Assembly: GCA_029550525.1 (NCBI GenBank)
Contig: JAKPHF010000077.1
Coordinates: 372,001-436,000 of the forward strand
Length of the DNA stretch: 64,000 nt
DNA from: Planctomycetota bacterium
GTDB lineage: Bacteria; Planctomycetota; Phycisphaerae; UBA1845; PWPN01
Direction: 5' to 3'
Positions 55,035-63,849 of the stretch are shown piece after piece; position 1 is the first letter of the stretch, and each line of letters begins with the position of its first letter. A program made the translations under genes and the position numbers. Under the pieces are notes generated by a model. It did not search any database, was not told the DNA's origin, and saw only the letters and a program-made list of their open reading frames with translations.

Positions 55035-55068
55035 GAATGACGAAGGACGAAATCAGAATGACGAATGC
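55035..55068. repeat. Heptad-period repeat after cimA
   Basis: GGAATGACGAAGGACGAAAT...GAATGACGAATG: the GACGAAT family also found at 12798 and 37951. Confidence 0.65.
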
Positions 55069-55109
55069 GGGATAGCAGAGTAAAGCCCAAAGCTGACCCG
55101 CTTCGCAGC

Positions 55110-56678
55110 CTATTTCGACATGAGCATCCGGGCCATCTCCTGGCGGAGCCTGTCGAGGACGGCCGGGTCACGCTCGAACTCGGTCAGGCTTTTCACCACG
55201 CGGCTGATGAGTTCCTGTGTTCGAGCCGGTCCGAACTGCTTTTCATACAGCGTCAGATACTCGTAATCTTCCAGGCCGTCGCGGATGATCTCCAGACGAA
55301 CGGACGTGACCGGACCGTCGACGCCGACCTTCTTGCCCGGATAGAAGAGCGCCCCGTCGCCGTGGATGTAGGGGTTGATGTCCTTGACGGTGGCCATGTC
55401 CTCCCACGGGTCCGTCGTGCTGGACGTGTTCCACGCCGTCGTGCCCCAGTAGAGCAGCCCTTCGACGCCATACTTCTTCTGCTGCCACATGAGCATCCGG
55501 TGTGACATGCCTGCCATCTCGATGAAGAAGTTGGCGTGCGGCTCACCCGGGCCGCAACAGACGTACCACCACGCTTCATCGCCCGCTTGCTGCCGTTCGA
55601 TGAGGGGTTCGGGCTTGAAGTATCCCGTGTTGGGACACCAAATGTTGATCAGTCCGCGCAGCAACTCGTAGGGCGTCTTCTTCTCGCCGAACTCCGAATC
55701 GCAGTAGAACGGGGCCACGATCTTCAGGCTTGGGTCTATGGCGTGTATCTTGCGACAGACTTCGGTCAGCCGCCGGTACTGCTCCTCGTCCTTGGGTTCA
55801 TCGACTACGTAGAAGTAGCCCTTGTCCTGCCAGCCGTTTTGGCGGATGTGCTCGATGGTCCGGCGCAGCTTCGCCTCGTCGTCGCTGTACGGAACGGTGA
55901 AGCTGGTCACCCGCTCGTCGGACAGATATCGGCCGGCCGCCGGATCGAGCACGCTGACCGGCGGCGAGTAGGCCGAGATGCGATGCTCGAGCAGTTCCTC
56001 GTAGTAGGCTTCCACGAGCCGGCGATGCTCGGCGCTGCCGGGCGATACCTCGTGATGGACGGCAATCCACTTGTCCCAGATGCCGAAGGCGGTTCGCATC
56101 GAGGGCTTTGCCGGCAACGTGAGCGGCCAGACGGTGACGGTTAGCGGAACGGCCTCCGCCGAGCCGTCGTCGAACCGCAGTTGCAAGCCGCCATGGTAGT
56201 CGCCCGGCTCGGTGTCGGCGGCAATCCGCACGCGAATCCAGATGGGCTGTGTCTGGCCGGCCGCGAGCGACAACGGCAGCTTCAGCGGCGGTAACGGATC
56301 GGGATAGTCCTTCTTGTAGTTAGGCAGATGAACGTAGCGAACCTCGAGCAACCCCACGCTGCCGGGGGCGAGACGTCGGCCGTCGGACCGGGTAGGCACG
56401 GTTACATCAGCGGAGACCAGTGTGACCGGTCGGTCCGGACGCAGCACCCATTGCGCCGACTCCCATTCATTCCGTGCGGCGCAGATTCGTAGCTCGCGAG
56501 GGGCGTCAGCCGGGGGCAGATGATCGCGGAAGATCTTGCAGGTCGAGAGCTCGGCCCACGATTGCAGGCCGGCGGCTTGCGAGCGCTGCGAGGCAATCTC
56601 CGCGTCCGCCGATGTCGCCAGGCCGATGAATGCCAAAACAGCCGCCAGCCATACGGCGCAGCACAGTGTGCGATTCAT
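55110..56678 (-). CDS. Secreted GH123/DUF4091-like glycoside hydrolase
   Basis: A 522-residue protein with a signal peptide (about 1-26, ending SADAE). Residues about 55-195 form a beta-sandwich typical of the GH123 N-terminal domain (AARNEWESAQWVLRPDRPVTLVSADV). About 200-490 is a TIM-barrel with DUF4091 features: GYFYVVDEPKDEEQYRRL contains the adjacent Asp-Glu pair used by GH123 beta-N-acetylgalactosaminidases in substrate-assisted catalysis. GVEGLLYWGTTAWN and DGALFYPGKKVGVDGPVTSVRLEIIRDGLEDYEYL are the C-terminal DUF4091 hallmark. It probably removes N-acetylgalactosamine or a related sugar outside the cytoplasm. Specificity is inference. Confidence 0.8.
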   Translation of the reverse strand: MNRTLCCAVWLAAVLAFIGLATSADAEIASQRSQAAGLQSWAELSTCKIFRDHLPPADAPRELRICAARNEWESAQWVLRPDRPVTLVSADVTVPTRSDGRRLAPGSVGLLEVRYVHLPNYKKDYPDPLPPLKLPLSLAAGQTQPIWIRVRIAADTEPGDYHGGLQLRFDDGSAEAVPLTVTVWPLTLPAKPSMRTAFGIWDKWIAVHHEVSPGSAEHRRLVEAYYEELLEHRISAYSPPVSVLDPAAGRYLSDERVTSFTVPYSDDEAKLRRTIEHIRQNGWQDKGYFYVVDEPKDEEQYRRLTEVCRKIHAIDPSLKIVAPFYCDSEFGEKKTPYELLRGLINIWCPNTGYFKPEPLIERQQAGDEAWWYVCCGPGEPHANFFIEMAGMSHRMLMWQQKKYGVEGLLYWGTTAWNTSSTTDPWEDMATVKDINPYIHGDGALFYPGKKVGVDGPVTSVRLEIIRDGLEDYEYLTLYEKQFGPARTQELISRVVKSLTEFERDPAVLDRLRQEMARMLMSK

Positions 56679-56993
56679 ATAACCTCCGTTCCGCTCCCCG
56701 AAGTCCGTTTATCCCGAGCCGGCCAGCATAGTGTGCAGTGTGGCCATTTGGAAGCCTTCTGCCCGGATGGGTCACGGATGAGGAGGACCAAACCCGTGGC
56801 GTTTTCCAGGCGTTAGCTAGCGACCACAGGGGGCACAGAGGAACACAGAGGGGAATAGATCGGACCATCTTCTCTGTGCTCCTCTGTGTCCTTTGTGGTT
56901 AGCTGATTCAGCGCAGCAATTTGTTGCCGCGCCGGCATACCGCTCGGCGCAACAAGAAATGTGATTCTCTCTAATAAATTCACCACACTGAGT
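56679..56993. repeat. 315-nt gap with a 10-nt-period palindromic repeat
   Basis: 56823-56850 has CACAGAGGAA-like units and 56870-56902 the complement (TCTGTGCTCC, TCTGTGTCCT, TTGTGG), making a long imperfect inverted repeat. I recall similar CACAGAG repeats from many environmental bacterial genomes. No gene. Confidence 0.6.
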
Positions 56994-57992
56994 TCACGGT
57001 CGCAGGGCCGCCAGGTTTTCGCGCGACGTGCCGGGTGGAATGTCGCAGCCGCTGCTGAGGATCCAGCGTTGGCCTGCGGTTTGACCGACGAGCGATCGAG
57101 TCTTTTCACGAACGCTCTCCGGCGTGGCTTTGAACAGGTCGCCCACCGGGTCGAGGTTGCCGCGCAGCGTCACGCGGCCGGCCGCCCGCTCGAGCGCCTG
57201 GCTTGCGGGCACCTGATAGTCCACGTCGAGCAGGTCTGCCCCGGTGGCGATGAGGTCGTCCAGGATGGGCAGAATGTTGCCGCACACGTGCAGGCCGACG
57301 CACTGGACGCCCATGCGGCGAAGCTCGGCCACCAGCCGCACGTGCCGCGGATGCACGATTTGCCGATACATGGCGGGCGAAATGAAGTTGGGCGAGCAGG
57401 TGGCTTCGCCGAACATGAGCCCGTGTGCCCCGGCCGCGAGCGAGGCTCGCGAGCATTGGATGGCCACGTCGGTGGTGAAGTCCAGAATGCGCTCGACGCC
57501 CTCCGGGTCGTCGATCATGTCGATAAGCACGTCCTCGACGCCGCGAAGCTGCGAGGCGATGTTGAGCGGACCGCGGAGCGTGCTCAGGACGAAGACCTCG
57601 TTCCCGATCTGTTCGACCACTCGAGCCACGGCTTCATGATAGAGCGGCATCCGTCCTCCGCCGGCCACGTCGCACTCGCGTAGACGATCGAGGCAGGCGG
57701 GATCCCGCAAGGGATGGCTCTTGACCAGCGGCGCACCGTCCGGCGGCTGCTCGACATCCGCACCGAGCGCTTCGGCTTCGCCCGCCACGCCCATGGTCAG
57801 TTGCACGCCGTCAAATCCGAATTCGCGATAGCCGCTCATGATGACGTCAGCCATCACGCACGCATCGGTGAAGTACCGTCCGAGCAGCACGGCCTGTACG
57901 CGTGCCAGGGCCGTGTGCACAATCGGCATCAACGGCGGAACGTCGCATCGCTCGCCGTTCAGTATGCTCTGTATTCGTGCTTTCCCGTTCAT
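56994..57992 (-). CDS. Uroporphyrinogen-decarboxylase-family methyltransferase (MtaA/CmuA-like)
   Basis: A 332-residue TIM-barrel protein of the UroD superfamily. It lacks the Arg/Asp substrate cleft of true HemE and instead carries the zinc thiol-activating motif of corrinoid-dependent methyltransferases: His-x-Cys in GLHVCGNILP and a distal Cys in SSGCDIPPGTS. Its start, MNGKARIQSILNGERCDVPP, and GEATCSPNFISPAMYRQIVHP also match MtaA/CmuA-like proteins. It would move a methyl group between a corrinoid protein and a thiol or other acceptor. No corrinoid protein or MtaB gene is adjacent, so substrate is unknown. Confidence 0.8.
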   Translation of the reverse strand: MNGKARIQSILNGERCDVPPLMPIVHTALARVQAVLLGRYFTDACVMADVIMSGYREFGFDGVQLTMGVAGEAEALGADVEQPPDGAPLVKSHPLRDPACLDRLRECDVAGGGRMPLYHEAVARVVEQIGNEVFVLSTLRGPLNIASQLRGVEDVLIDMIDDPEGVERILDFTTDVAIQCSRASLAAGAHGLMFGEATCSPNFISPAMYRQIVHPRHVRLVAELRRMGVQCVGLHVCGNILPILDDLIATGADLLDVDYQVPASQALERAAGRVTLRGNLDPVGDLFKATPESVREKTRSLVGQTAGQRWILSSGCDIPPGTSRENLAALRP

Positions 57993-58138
57993 GCGGTCAC
58001 TGCTCCTGAGTCATGTCCTGAGGGACCGCTTTAGGCTAACGCCCCAGCCGCACAAATTCGAGTCCTGCGCCGCGCGCGGTGGCACGGCCACCCTACAATC
58101 GCGCGAGAACTAGAGCGTGTATCGGGAAAGGGATCTCC

Positions 58139-60412
58139 ATGCATCATGTCCTAACGTGTCGATTGGCCGGCCTCCAGGCCGCCGGCCCGATCCGCCAGGC
58201 GGTGGGAGTCGTGTGTGCCGCGGTGTCGGCTGCGCTCGCCCAGTCGCCAGAGCCGGCGTGGACCATGGCCACACCATGGACAGGTCCGGCAGGCGTGGTG
58301 CAATCAACCGAGCAGATCGTGGCGGCGGGTAGAGAGTACGATGCTCGGCTTACATCAGATTCGAGACAGGCGAGCGTGCACCGGCCGTTGCTGCGTGGAC
58401 CGGATCGCCGGCGATTGCCCAATGCCTCCGTCGTGTGGGAAGATGCCGCATCGCACCGGCACGTGACTGCCCAGGATATGTCCAGCAGCGAGCCGCAGGC
58501 GTTCGGCCTGACGTTTATGGCGGCCGTTTATGCCGACGCCGAACGGAATCCGCCGAGCCCGAGCGGAGCCGTGGGACCGACGCAACTCCTCCTGGCGGTC
58601 AACGGGCGCATCCGCCTGTTCGACAAGAACACCGGCGGCCTCGGCATCCTGGATGTTTCGTTGAACGCCTTCTTCAACGCCGTCCGAAATTCCGCGGAGG
58701 TCGTTGATCCTCGCGTGCGCTTCGATCGGCTGAGCCAGCGCTGGTTCGTGCTGGCCAGTACGCTGCAAACCGATGGTATGGGGAATCTCGTCGCGCCCAA
58801 CCGCATTCTCCTGGCGGTGAGCAACGGTGCGATCATCACCGGATCGACGCAGTGGCGGCTTCTCTCCTTCGAGCCGCATCAGGTTACACCGGCGGGCAGC
58901 GCCGACTGCATAGCGGATTTCGCCACATTGGGAATCGATGCGCATGCGCTGTACATCGGCGTGAATCAGTACTGCGGCATTGGCACACCGGGCAGTTACA
59001 ACGGCACCGCCGTCTTTGTCGTGCGCAAGAGTAGCGTCTTGGGGATCGGCCCCATGGTCGTGAGTGTCTTTCGCGATCTGACCGACGGACCATCCGGCTC
59101 CGGACCTTACTCGCCGCAAGGTGCCGACAATCTCGACGCCGACGCGACGGAGGGTTACATCATCGGCGTGAGCAACGACAGCCTGGGCAGCCTGACACTC
59201 CGTCGCATCCAGGATCCGGGCGGCACGCCCGCGATCTCCGCGAATATTCCGCTGCTCCTGCCGGCCGACACGTTTCCGCCGTATCTCGTGCCGCACCTCG
59301 GCAACAACGCCGGCGCGAACGGATATCTCAACGCCATGGACGACCGGCTGTGTGCCGCGCACATTCGCGGCGGCCGGTTGTGGACCGCCCACAACATCAA
59401 CGTCAACGCTGCCGGCAAGGCGACCTCGGAGCCCAACCGGGTGGGCGTGCGATGGTACGAAGTGAAAGACTTGAGCGGCACGCCGACGCTGGCGTCGTCC
59501 GGTACCATCTACGACACGGCCTTCGCCAACCCGCTGTCCTACTGGACGCCCTCGGTCATGACGTCCGGCCGCGGACGGATCGCGTTCGGCTTCAGCGTGG
59601 CCGGCAGCGCGTCGTACATCGATGCAGCGGCGATGTCATTGCTTCCGGGGGGCTTTCTTGTTTCGCCGAATCGATTCACTGCTGCCGCGCAGCCTTACAA
59701 TCCCACGTACGATCCGGGGGGTGCGGACGGCCGTCGCTGGGGTGAAATCTCGCAGACGACGGTCGATCCGGTCGACGACGCCACGCTCTGGACCATCCAG
59801 CCATTCGCCGCCGGCACCAACGCCTGGGGCGTGCAGGTGGCGCAGATTCTCGCTCCCGCTCCTACGCTCGAACCGGTCGCTTACCACGCATGCAACACGC
59901 AGACCGAGCACGTCATCACGCTGACCGGCACGAACTTCTTCGACGCCCGGCCGACCGGCAACGGCCCGACGGTCGAGTTCACAGGCGGCGACATCACCGT
60001 GCTCAGCGTCGACTTGCTCGACGATCGACATGCACTGGTGCGGTTCTATCTCCAGCCCGGCGCCGGCTGGTCGTATCGCACCATCATCTACACCAACCCG
60101 GACGGCCAAAGCGCCAGCCTTTTCGAGAGCCTGATCATGCATGGCGGCCGGGCCGACTTCACCAACGACTGCGTCGTGAACGAGGACGACTTCCTCATGT
60201 TCCTCGCATGTAGCACCGGCCCTGGCATCCTCTACGATGTCACGAATCTGCCAGAGGGATGCGTGCAGGAACTGACCATCTCCCAACATCTCCCGCCCGA
60301 CCTGGATGATGACAACGACGTGGACATGGACGACTTCGGCATCTTCCAGCGCTGCCTGACCGCCCCGGGCTTCTACATCAGCGACGCGGAAGAGTGTCGC
60401 TGGGGCATCTGA
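58139..60412 (+). CDS. Large secreted protein with paired dockerin-like Asp loops
   Basis: A 757-residue protein; GGGAAAGGGA precedes ATG 58139. An N-terminal signal region (hydrophobic about 20-35, AALAQS) is followed by a roughly 450-residue beta-rich domain, possibly a propeller (RFDRLSQRWFVLAS, GANGYLNAMDDRLCAAHIRGGRLWTAHNI). An IPT/TIG-like beta-sandwich follows (about 590-690, HVITLTGTNFFDARP). The tail has two Asp-rich loops, DFTNDCVVNEDDFLMF and DLDDDNDVDMDDFGIF, each followed by a Cys-x-TGPG- or Cys-LTAPG-type segment: the paired calcium-binding 'dockerin-like' tail common in planctomycetes. Its catalytic role, if any, is not readable. Confidence 0.75.
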   Translation: MHHVLTCRLAGLQAAGPIRQAVGVVCAAVSAALAQSPEPAWTMATPWTGPAGVVQSTEQIVAAGREYDARLTSDSRQASVHRPLLRGPDRRRLPNASVVWEDAASHRHVTAQDMSSSEPQAFGLTFMAAVYADAERNPPSPSGAVGPTQLLLAVNGRIRLFDKNTGGLGILDVSLNAFFNAVRNSAEVVDPRVRFDRLSQRWFVLASTLQTDGMGNLVAPNRILLAVSNGAIITGSTQWRLLSFEPHQVTPAGSADCIADFATLGIDAHALYIGVNQYCGIGTPGSYNGTAVFVVRKSSVLGIGPMVVSVFRDLTDGPSGSGPYSPQGADNLDADATEGYIIGVSNDSLGSLTLRRIQDPGGTPAISANIPLLLPADTFPPYLVPHLGNNAGANGYLNAMDDRLCAAHIRGGRLWTAHNINVNAAGKATSEPNRVGVRWYEVKDLSGTPTLASSGTIYDTAFANPLSYWTPSVMTSGRGRIAFGFSVAGSASYIDAAAMSLLPGGFLVSPNRFTAAAQPYNPTYDPGGADGRRWGEISQTTVDPVDDATLWTIQPFAAGTNAWGVQVAQILAPAPTLEPVAYHACNTQTEHVITLTGTNFFDARPTGNGPTVEFTGGDITVLSVDLLDDRHALVRFYLQPGAGWSYRTIIYTNPDGQSASLFESLIMHGGRADFTNDCVVNEDDFLMFLACSTGPGILYDVTNLPEGCVQELTISQHLPPDLDDDNDVDMDDFGIFQRCLTAPGFYISDAEECRWGI

Positions 60413-60472
60413 TGCTGGGGGCTGGGGACTGAAGGCTGGGGACTGGAGGCTGGAGGCTGGGGGCTGGGGAGG
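60413..60472. repeat. Heptad-period G-rich repeat
   Basis: Units GGCTGGG, GGACTGA, AGGCTGG, GGACTGG, AGGCTGG run for about 60 nt directly after the dockerin-type gene. Confidence 0.75.
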
Positions 60473-60521
60473 AGTTGGAGTCATTCATCTTGGAACGGCG
60501 GGTCGATGCTGTGCTTTGCAT

Positions 60522-60549
60522 TTGGCCCTCCGGGGATTGCGGCTATAAT
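60522..60549 (+). promoter_or_regulatory. Promoter of the STAS gene
   Basis: TTGGCC (60522-60527), a 16-nt spacer and a perfect TATAAT (60544-60549). Confidence 0.55.
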
Positions 60550-60600
60550 TGGCCCGCGACGGGGATTCACCGTCATCATTTCGGTCCCGGAGGACATGAC

Positions 60601-60972
60601 ATGCCGCCCGCCCCCAAGCTGTTGACGCACCTGATCAAGGACGTGATGGTCGCCACGTTCGTGGACGCTCACATCCGCGACCTGCCCCAGATCGAGCAGA
60701 TCGGCCAGCAATTGTACGACCTGGTGGAACATCAGGACTGCCGCAAGGTCGTGATCGACTTCGCCAAGGTCCAGACGTTTTCGTCGCAGGCCCTGGGCAT
60801 CCTTCTCACGCTCGACAAGAAGTTGGCGGCGATCAAGGGCAAGCTGGTTTTGTGCGGCGTGCGCCCCGAGATTATCCGGCTGTTCGAGATCGCCCGCCTG
60901 CACAAGCATTTCAAAATCGCTGCCGATCAGGATGCGGCGCTGGCGGTGTTCGGCGTTACCAAGGACGCTTGA
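60601..60972 (+). CDS. STAS-domain anti-sigma-factor antagonist
   Basis: A 123-residue SpoIIAA/RsbV-like protein; GGAGG 8 nt before ATG 60601. The STAS fold is recognisable: KDVMVATFVDAHIRDL, CRKVVIDFAKVQTFSSQALGILLTL with the phosphorylatable Ser in FSSQALG, and LVLCGVRPEIIRLFEIARLHKHFKIAADQDAALAVF. In partner switching the unphosphorylated form releases a sigma factor or regulator from a kinase. No RsbW-like kinase or phosphatase is adjacent, so the partner is elsewhere. The gene is probably monocistronic, with its own TATAAT promoter. Confidence 0.88.
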   Translation: MPPAPKLLTHLIKDVMVATFVDAHIRDLPQIEQIGQQLYDLVEHQDCRKVVIDFAKVQTFSSQALGILLTLDKKLAAIKGKLVLCGVRPEIIRLFEIARLHKHFKIAADQDAALAVFGVTKDA

Positions 60973-60981
60973 GCGGCGCCC

Positions 60982-61009
60982 TTGTTCGCGGCTGGAAATC
61001 TCGGATAAT
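60982..61009 (+). promoter_or_regulatory. Promoter giving a leaderless dehydrogenase mRNA
   Basis: TTGTTC (60982-60987), 16 nt, GATAAT (61004-61009). Transcription should begin at about 61016-61018, that is, at the ATG of the next gene, which lacks a ribosome-binding site. Confidence 0.5.
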
Positions 61010-61017
61010 GCCAGCAT

Positions 61018-62001
61018 ATGGCTGACGAAGCAAAACCGAGAATTATTGTTGCCGAGAGAATTAGCGAGTCGGCCCTGGCCCGGCTGCAGGCGGCCGGCGA
61101 AGTCGTCATGCTCGATCGGCCGGACGAGGAGCAGCTGGCGGCCGAGGTCGCCCAAGCCGACGCGCTGGCCGTGCGGACGTACGTTCACGTGACCGCCCGC
61201 GTGATTGAGGCGGCCAAGAAGGGGGGCCGGCTGAAGGTCATCGGTCGCGGCGGCGTTGGCGTGGATAACATCGATGTCGCCGCGGCAGCGGCCGCGGGCA
61301 TCGTGGTGGTGAATACGCCGGCGGCCAGCACGCACGCGGTGGCCGATCTTACGGTCGGGCTCATTATCGCCGTTCAGCGCAAGATCGCGGAGTTCGATCC
61401 GCGCGTCCGCCGGGGAGAGTTCGCCACGTTACGGTCCGAGGCACCCCAGACGCTGGAGCTTCGGCACCAGACGCTCGGCGTCATCGGCATGGGGCGAATC
61501 GGGCGGGCGGTCAGCGAGCGGCTGCACCTGGGCTTCGGCACGCGGGTGATCTATTATGACATTCGCGAGATTGGCTACCTGCCCTTTGCCGCCGAGGCGC
61601 AGCCTTCCGCCGAAGCGGTTTACGCCAACGCGGACATCGTGACGTGTCACGTGCCGTTGACGCGGTTGACCCGAGGCATGATCGGCGATGCAGCGCTGTC
61701 GCATTTCAAGCCCTCGGCCATCCTGATCAATACCTCGCGGGGGCCGGTGGTCCAGGCCGAGCCGCTGGCCCGGGCCTTGCGGGAGGGGCGGATCGCCGGT
61801 GCCGGCATCGACGTGTTCGATCCCGAGCCGCCGCCGCCGGATCATCCGCTGTTATCGGCCCCGAACTGCGTGCTCACGCCGCACGTGGCTGCCCGCAGCA
61901 AGGAAGGAATCGCGGCCATGAACGATGTGGTCGATGACATTATCGCGGTTCTGCAGGGCCGCGAGCCGATGTATCCGGTTGAGCCGGATCCGGATGCGTG
62001 A
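61018..62001 (+). CDS. NAD-dependent D-2-hydroxyacid dehydrogenase
   Basis: A 327-residue enzyme of the SerA/GyaR/HprA family, without an ACT domain. Seen: GRGGVGVDNIDVAAAAAAGI, NAD fold GMGRIGRAV, catalytic Arg in NTSRGPVV, the Glu of FDPEPPP and catalytic His in TPHVAARS. It reduces or oxidises a small 2-hydroxyacid (phosphoglycerate, glycerate or similar) in the cytosol; the substrate cannot be read. It is 200 residues shorter than the serA product at 3974, so a different physiological role is likely. It appears to be translated from a leaderless mRNA. Confidence 0.88.
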   Translation: MADEAKPRIIVAERISESALARLQAAGEVVMLDRPDEEQLAAEVAQADALAVRTYVHVTARVIEAAKKGGRLKVIGRGGVGVDNIDVAAAAAAGIVVVNTPAASTHAVADLTVGLIIAVQRKIAEFDPRVRRGEFATLRSEAPQTLELRHQTLGVIGMGRIGRAVSERLHLGFGTRVIYYDIREIGYLPFAAEAQPSAEAVYANADIVTCHVPLTRLTRGMIGDAALSHFKPSAILINTSRGPVVQAEPLARALREGRIAGAGIDVFDPEPPPPDHPLLSAPNCVLTPHVAARSKEGIAAMNDVVDDIIAVLQGREPMYPVEPDPDA

Positions 62002-62083
62002 ACCGGCTCGGACCGGGTGTCGTAAGCCCGGTAATACCGAATCGACCGCCTCAGCGCGGACCGACACAACGGGAGTCAGACGA

Positions 62084-63022
62084 ATGGCGAAATACCTGGT
62101 TACCGGCGGGGCGGGCTTTATCGGGTCTCACCTCGTCGAGCGGCTCGTCCGCGACGGCGAGTCGGTCCGCGTGCTCGACAACTTCGCCACCGGCCATCGC
62201 CGGAACATCGCCCCGTTCCTGGACAAGATCGAACTGATCGAGGGCGATCTGCGCAACAAGTCCGACTGCGCCAAGGCCTGCGCGGGCGTGGAGATCGTCT
62301 TTCACCAAGGGGCCGTCCCCTCGGTGCCCGTATCGGTCGAGAATCCCGTCACGTCGCACGAAGCGAATATCGACGGCACGTTCAACATTCTCATGGCCGC
62401 CCGCGACGCCGGCGCCCGTCGCGTCATTTTCGCAGCCAGCAGCAGTGCCTACGGCGATCAACCCGAACTGCCCAAACGCGAGACGGCCCGGCCCGATCCG
62501 CTCAGTCCCTATGCCGTCAACAAGCTGGTCGGCGAATACTACCTGAGCGTGTTTCACAAGTGTTACGGGCTCGAGACCATTTCGCTGCGCTATTTCAACG
62601 TGTTCGGCCCGCGGCAGGATCCCAAGAGTCAGTATGCCGCCGCGATCCCCGCTTTCGTCACCGCGATCTTGCGCGATGAGCCGCCCACCGTCTATGGCGA
62701 CGGTGAGCAGACCCGCGATTTCACCTACATCGAGAACGTCGTGCACGCCAACATGCTGGCGGCCAAGGCGCCCAAGCTCTCGGGCGAGGTGATCAACATC
62801 GCTTGCGGCGAGCGCGTGTCGGTGAACCGCATCATCGCCGAGATCAACAAGCTGCTGGGCAAGAACGTTCCGTCGCGGCACGTGGCCGAGCGAGCCGGCG
62901 ACATCAAGCATTCGCTGGCCGACATCTCGCTGGCCCGGCAGATCATCGGTTTCGAGCCGGTGGTCAACTTCGCCGAAGGGCTCAGGCGAGCCATCGACTG
63001 GTACAAGCACAATCTGGTGTGA
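62084..63022 (+). CDS. NAD-dependent sugar-nucleotide epimerase (GalE/WbpP-like)
   Basis: A 312-residue extended short-chain dehydrogenase. ATG 62084 has GGGAG 9 nt upstream. Rossmann motif TGGAGFIGSHL, DNFATGHR (NAD ribose Asp), EGDLRN, HQGAVPSVPVSVENP, ASSSAYGD, catalytic SPYAVNK (Tyr-x3-Lys) and LRYFNVFGPRQDP. The VPSVPVSVENP segment is the WbpP/TviC-type pattern, pointing to a UDP-GlcNAc or UDP-GalNAc C4-epimerase for surface polysaccharide. The substrate is not certain. It follows the dehydrogenase gene by 82 nt. Confidence 0.9.
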   Translation: MAKYLVTGGAGFIGSHLVERLVRDGESVRVLDNFATGHRRNIAPFLDKIELIEGDLRNKSDCAKACAGVEIVFHQGAVPSVPVSVENPVTSHEANIDGTFNILMAARDAGARRVIFAASSSAYGDQPELPKRETARPDPLSPYAVNKLVGEYYLSVFHKCYGLETISLRYFNVFGPRQDPKSQYAAAIPAFVTAILRDEPPTVYGDGEQTRDFTYIENVVHANMLAAKAPKLSGEVINIACGERVSVNRIIAEINKLLGKNVPSRHVAERAGDIKHSLADISLARQIIGFEPVVNFAEGLRRAIDWYKHNLV

Positions 63023-63076
63023 CACGTCCGCAAACGGTATCGGCAGTGCTCAGTCGAGCCGGGTTGGGCAGACCCG

Positions 63077-63748
63077 GTGAACCTGGAAGACAACCGGCTT
63101 ACCCCCATGCGGCGATTCAGGCGGAACCGAGTTCCCCGGCGGCCGGAGTTCTGGCCTCGTGCCTGGCGACGCCATCCACTGGCGTTCGTGATCCTTCTGG
63201 CGGTCGCGGGCGTTCTCTCCTACCAGCGCGTCAAGACGCCGTTCGGCACCGACCACGAACGCTACCACAACCGGACGTTTACGTGCATCCACGTGGTGGA
63301 CGGCGACACGTTCGACATTGATGCCGTCGACGGCATGCGGGCCTCCACGCGTGTGCGGCTCTGGGGCGTGGACACGCCGGAAACCGTCAAGCCGGGCACA
63401 GCGCCCATGCACTTCGGTCCGGAAGCCTCGGTCTACGCCAAGTCGCGCCTGCTGGGTCAGCGCGTCCGCATCGTGCTCGCGCCCGACAGGACCCGCGACC
63501 GTTATGACCGCCTGCTCGCGTATGTCTACCCGCCGGACAGTCAGAGCACGCTCAACGAGGATCTGATCGAGCAGGGCTTTGCGTATGCCGATCCGCGATT
63601 TCCCCACCCCTGGCGAGAGCGCTTCCTGCAACTGGAGGAGCGGGCTCGCAAGGCCAAGGCCGGCCTGTGGGCGGCGGTTCGGCCGGAGCAGATGCCCGAG
63701 TGGCGACAGCGGATGGAGGGAAGAAGGAAAGACGCGGCGACGCGGTGA
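63077..63748 (+). CDS. Membrane-anchored thermonuclease (staphylococcal-nuclease-like)
   Basis: A 223-residue protein. A basic N-terminus (RRFRRNRVPRRPEFWPRAWRRH) and one TM helix (about 34-50, LAFVILLAVAGVLSY) place the nuclease domain outside the cytoplasmic membrane. The SNase fold carries the catalytic set: Asp in VDGDTFDID, Arg in VRLWGVDTPE with its Glu, and Arg in DRYDRLLAYVYP. It degrades DNA or RNA with Ca2+. GTG 63077 and ATG 63107 both lack a ribosome site, so the start is uncertain. The last residues (RKDAATR) are encoded by an 8-nt-period repeat that continues past the stop. Confidence 0.85.
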   Translation: MNLEDNRLTPMRRFRRNRVPRRPEFWPRAWRRHPLAFVILLAVAGVLSYQRVKTPFGTDHERYHNRTFTCIHVVDGDTFDIDAVDGMRASTRVRLWGVDTPETVKPGTAPMHFGPEASVYAKSRLLGQRVRIVLAPDRTRDRYDRLLAYVYPPDSQSTLNEDLIEQGFAYADPRFPHPWRERFLQLEERARKAKAGLWAAVRPEQMPEWRQRMEGRRKDAATR

Positions 63749-63808
63749 CGCGGTGAGGGGAGCGGACGCGGCCCCACAACTGACCACTGGCAACTGACAA
63801 CTGACCAG
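63728..63808. repeat. 8-nt and 7-nt period repeats after the nuclease gene
   Basis: 63730-63755 repeats GACGCGGC/T and contains the nuclease stop codon. 63777-63808 repeats CAACTGA/CCACTGG heptads. Confidence 0.7.
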
Positions 63809-63849
63809 CCCCGCTTGCAATGCCCGCCTGCCGGGGCAAAGATAGTCAG

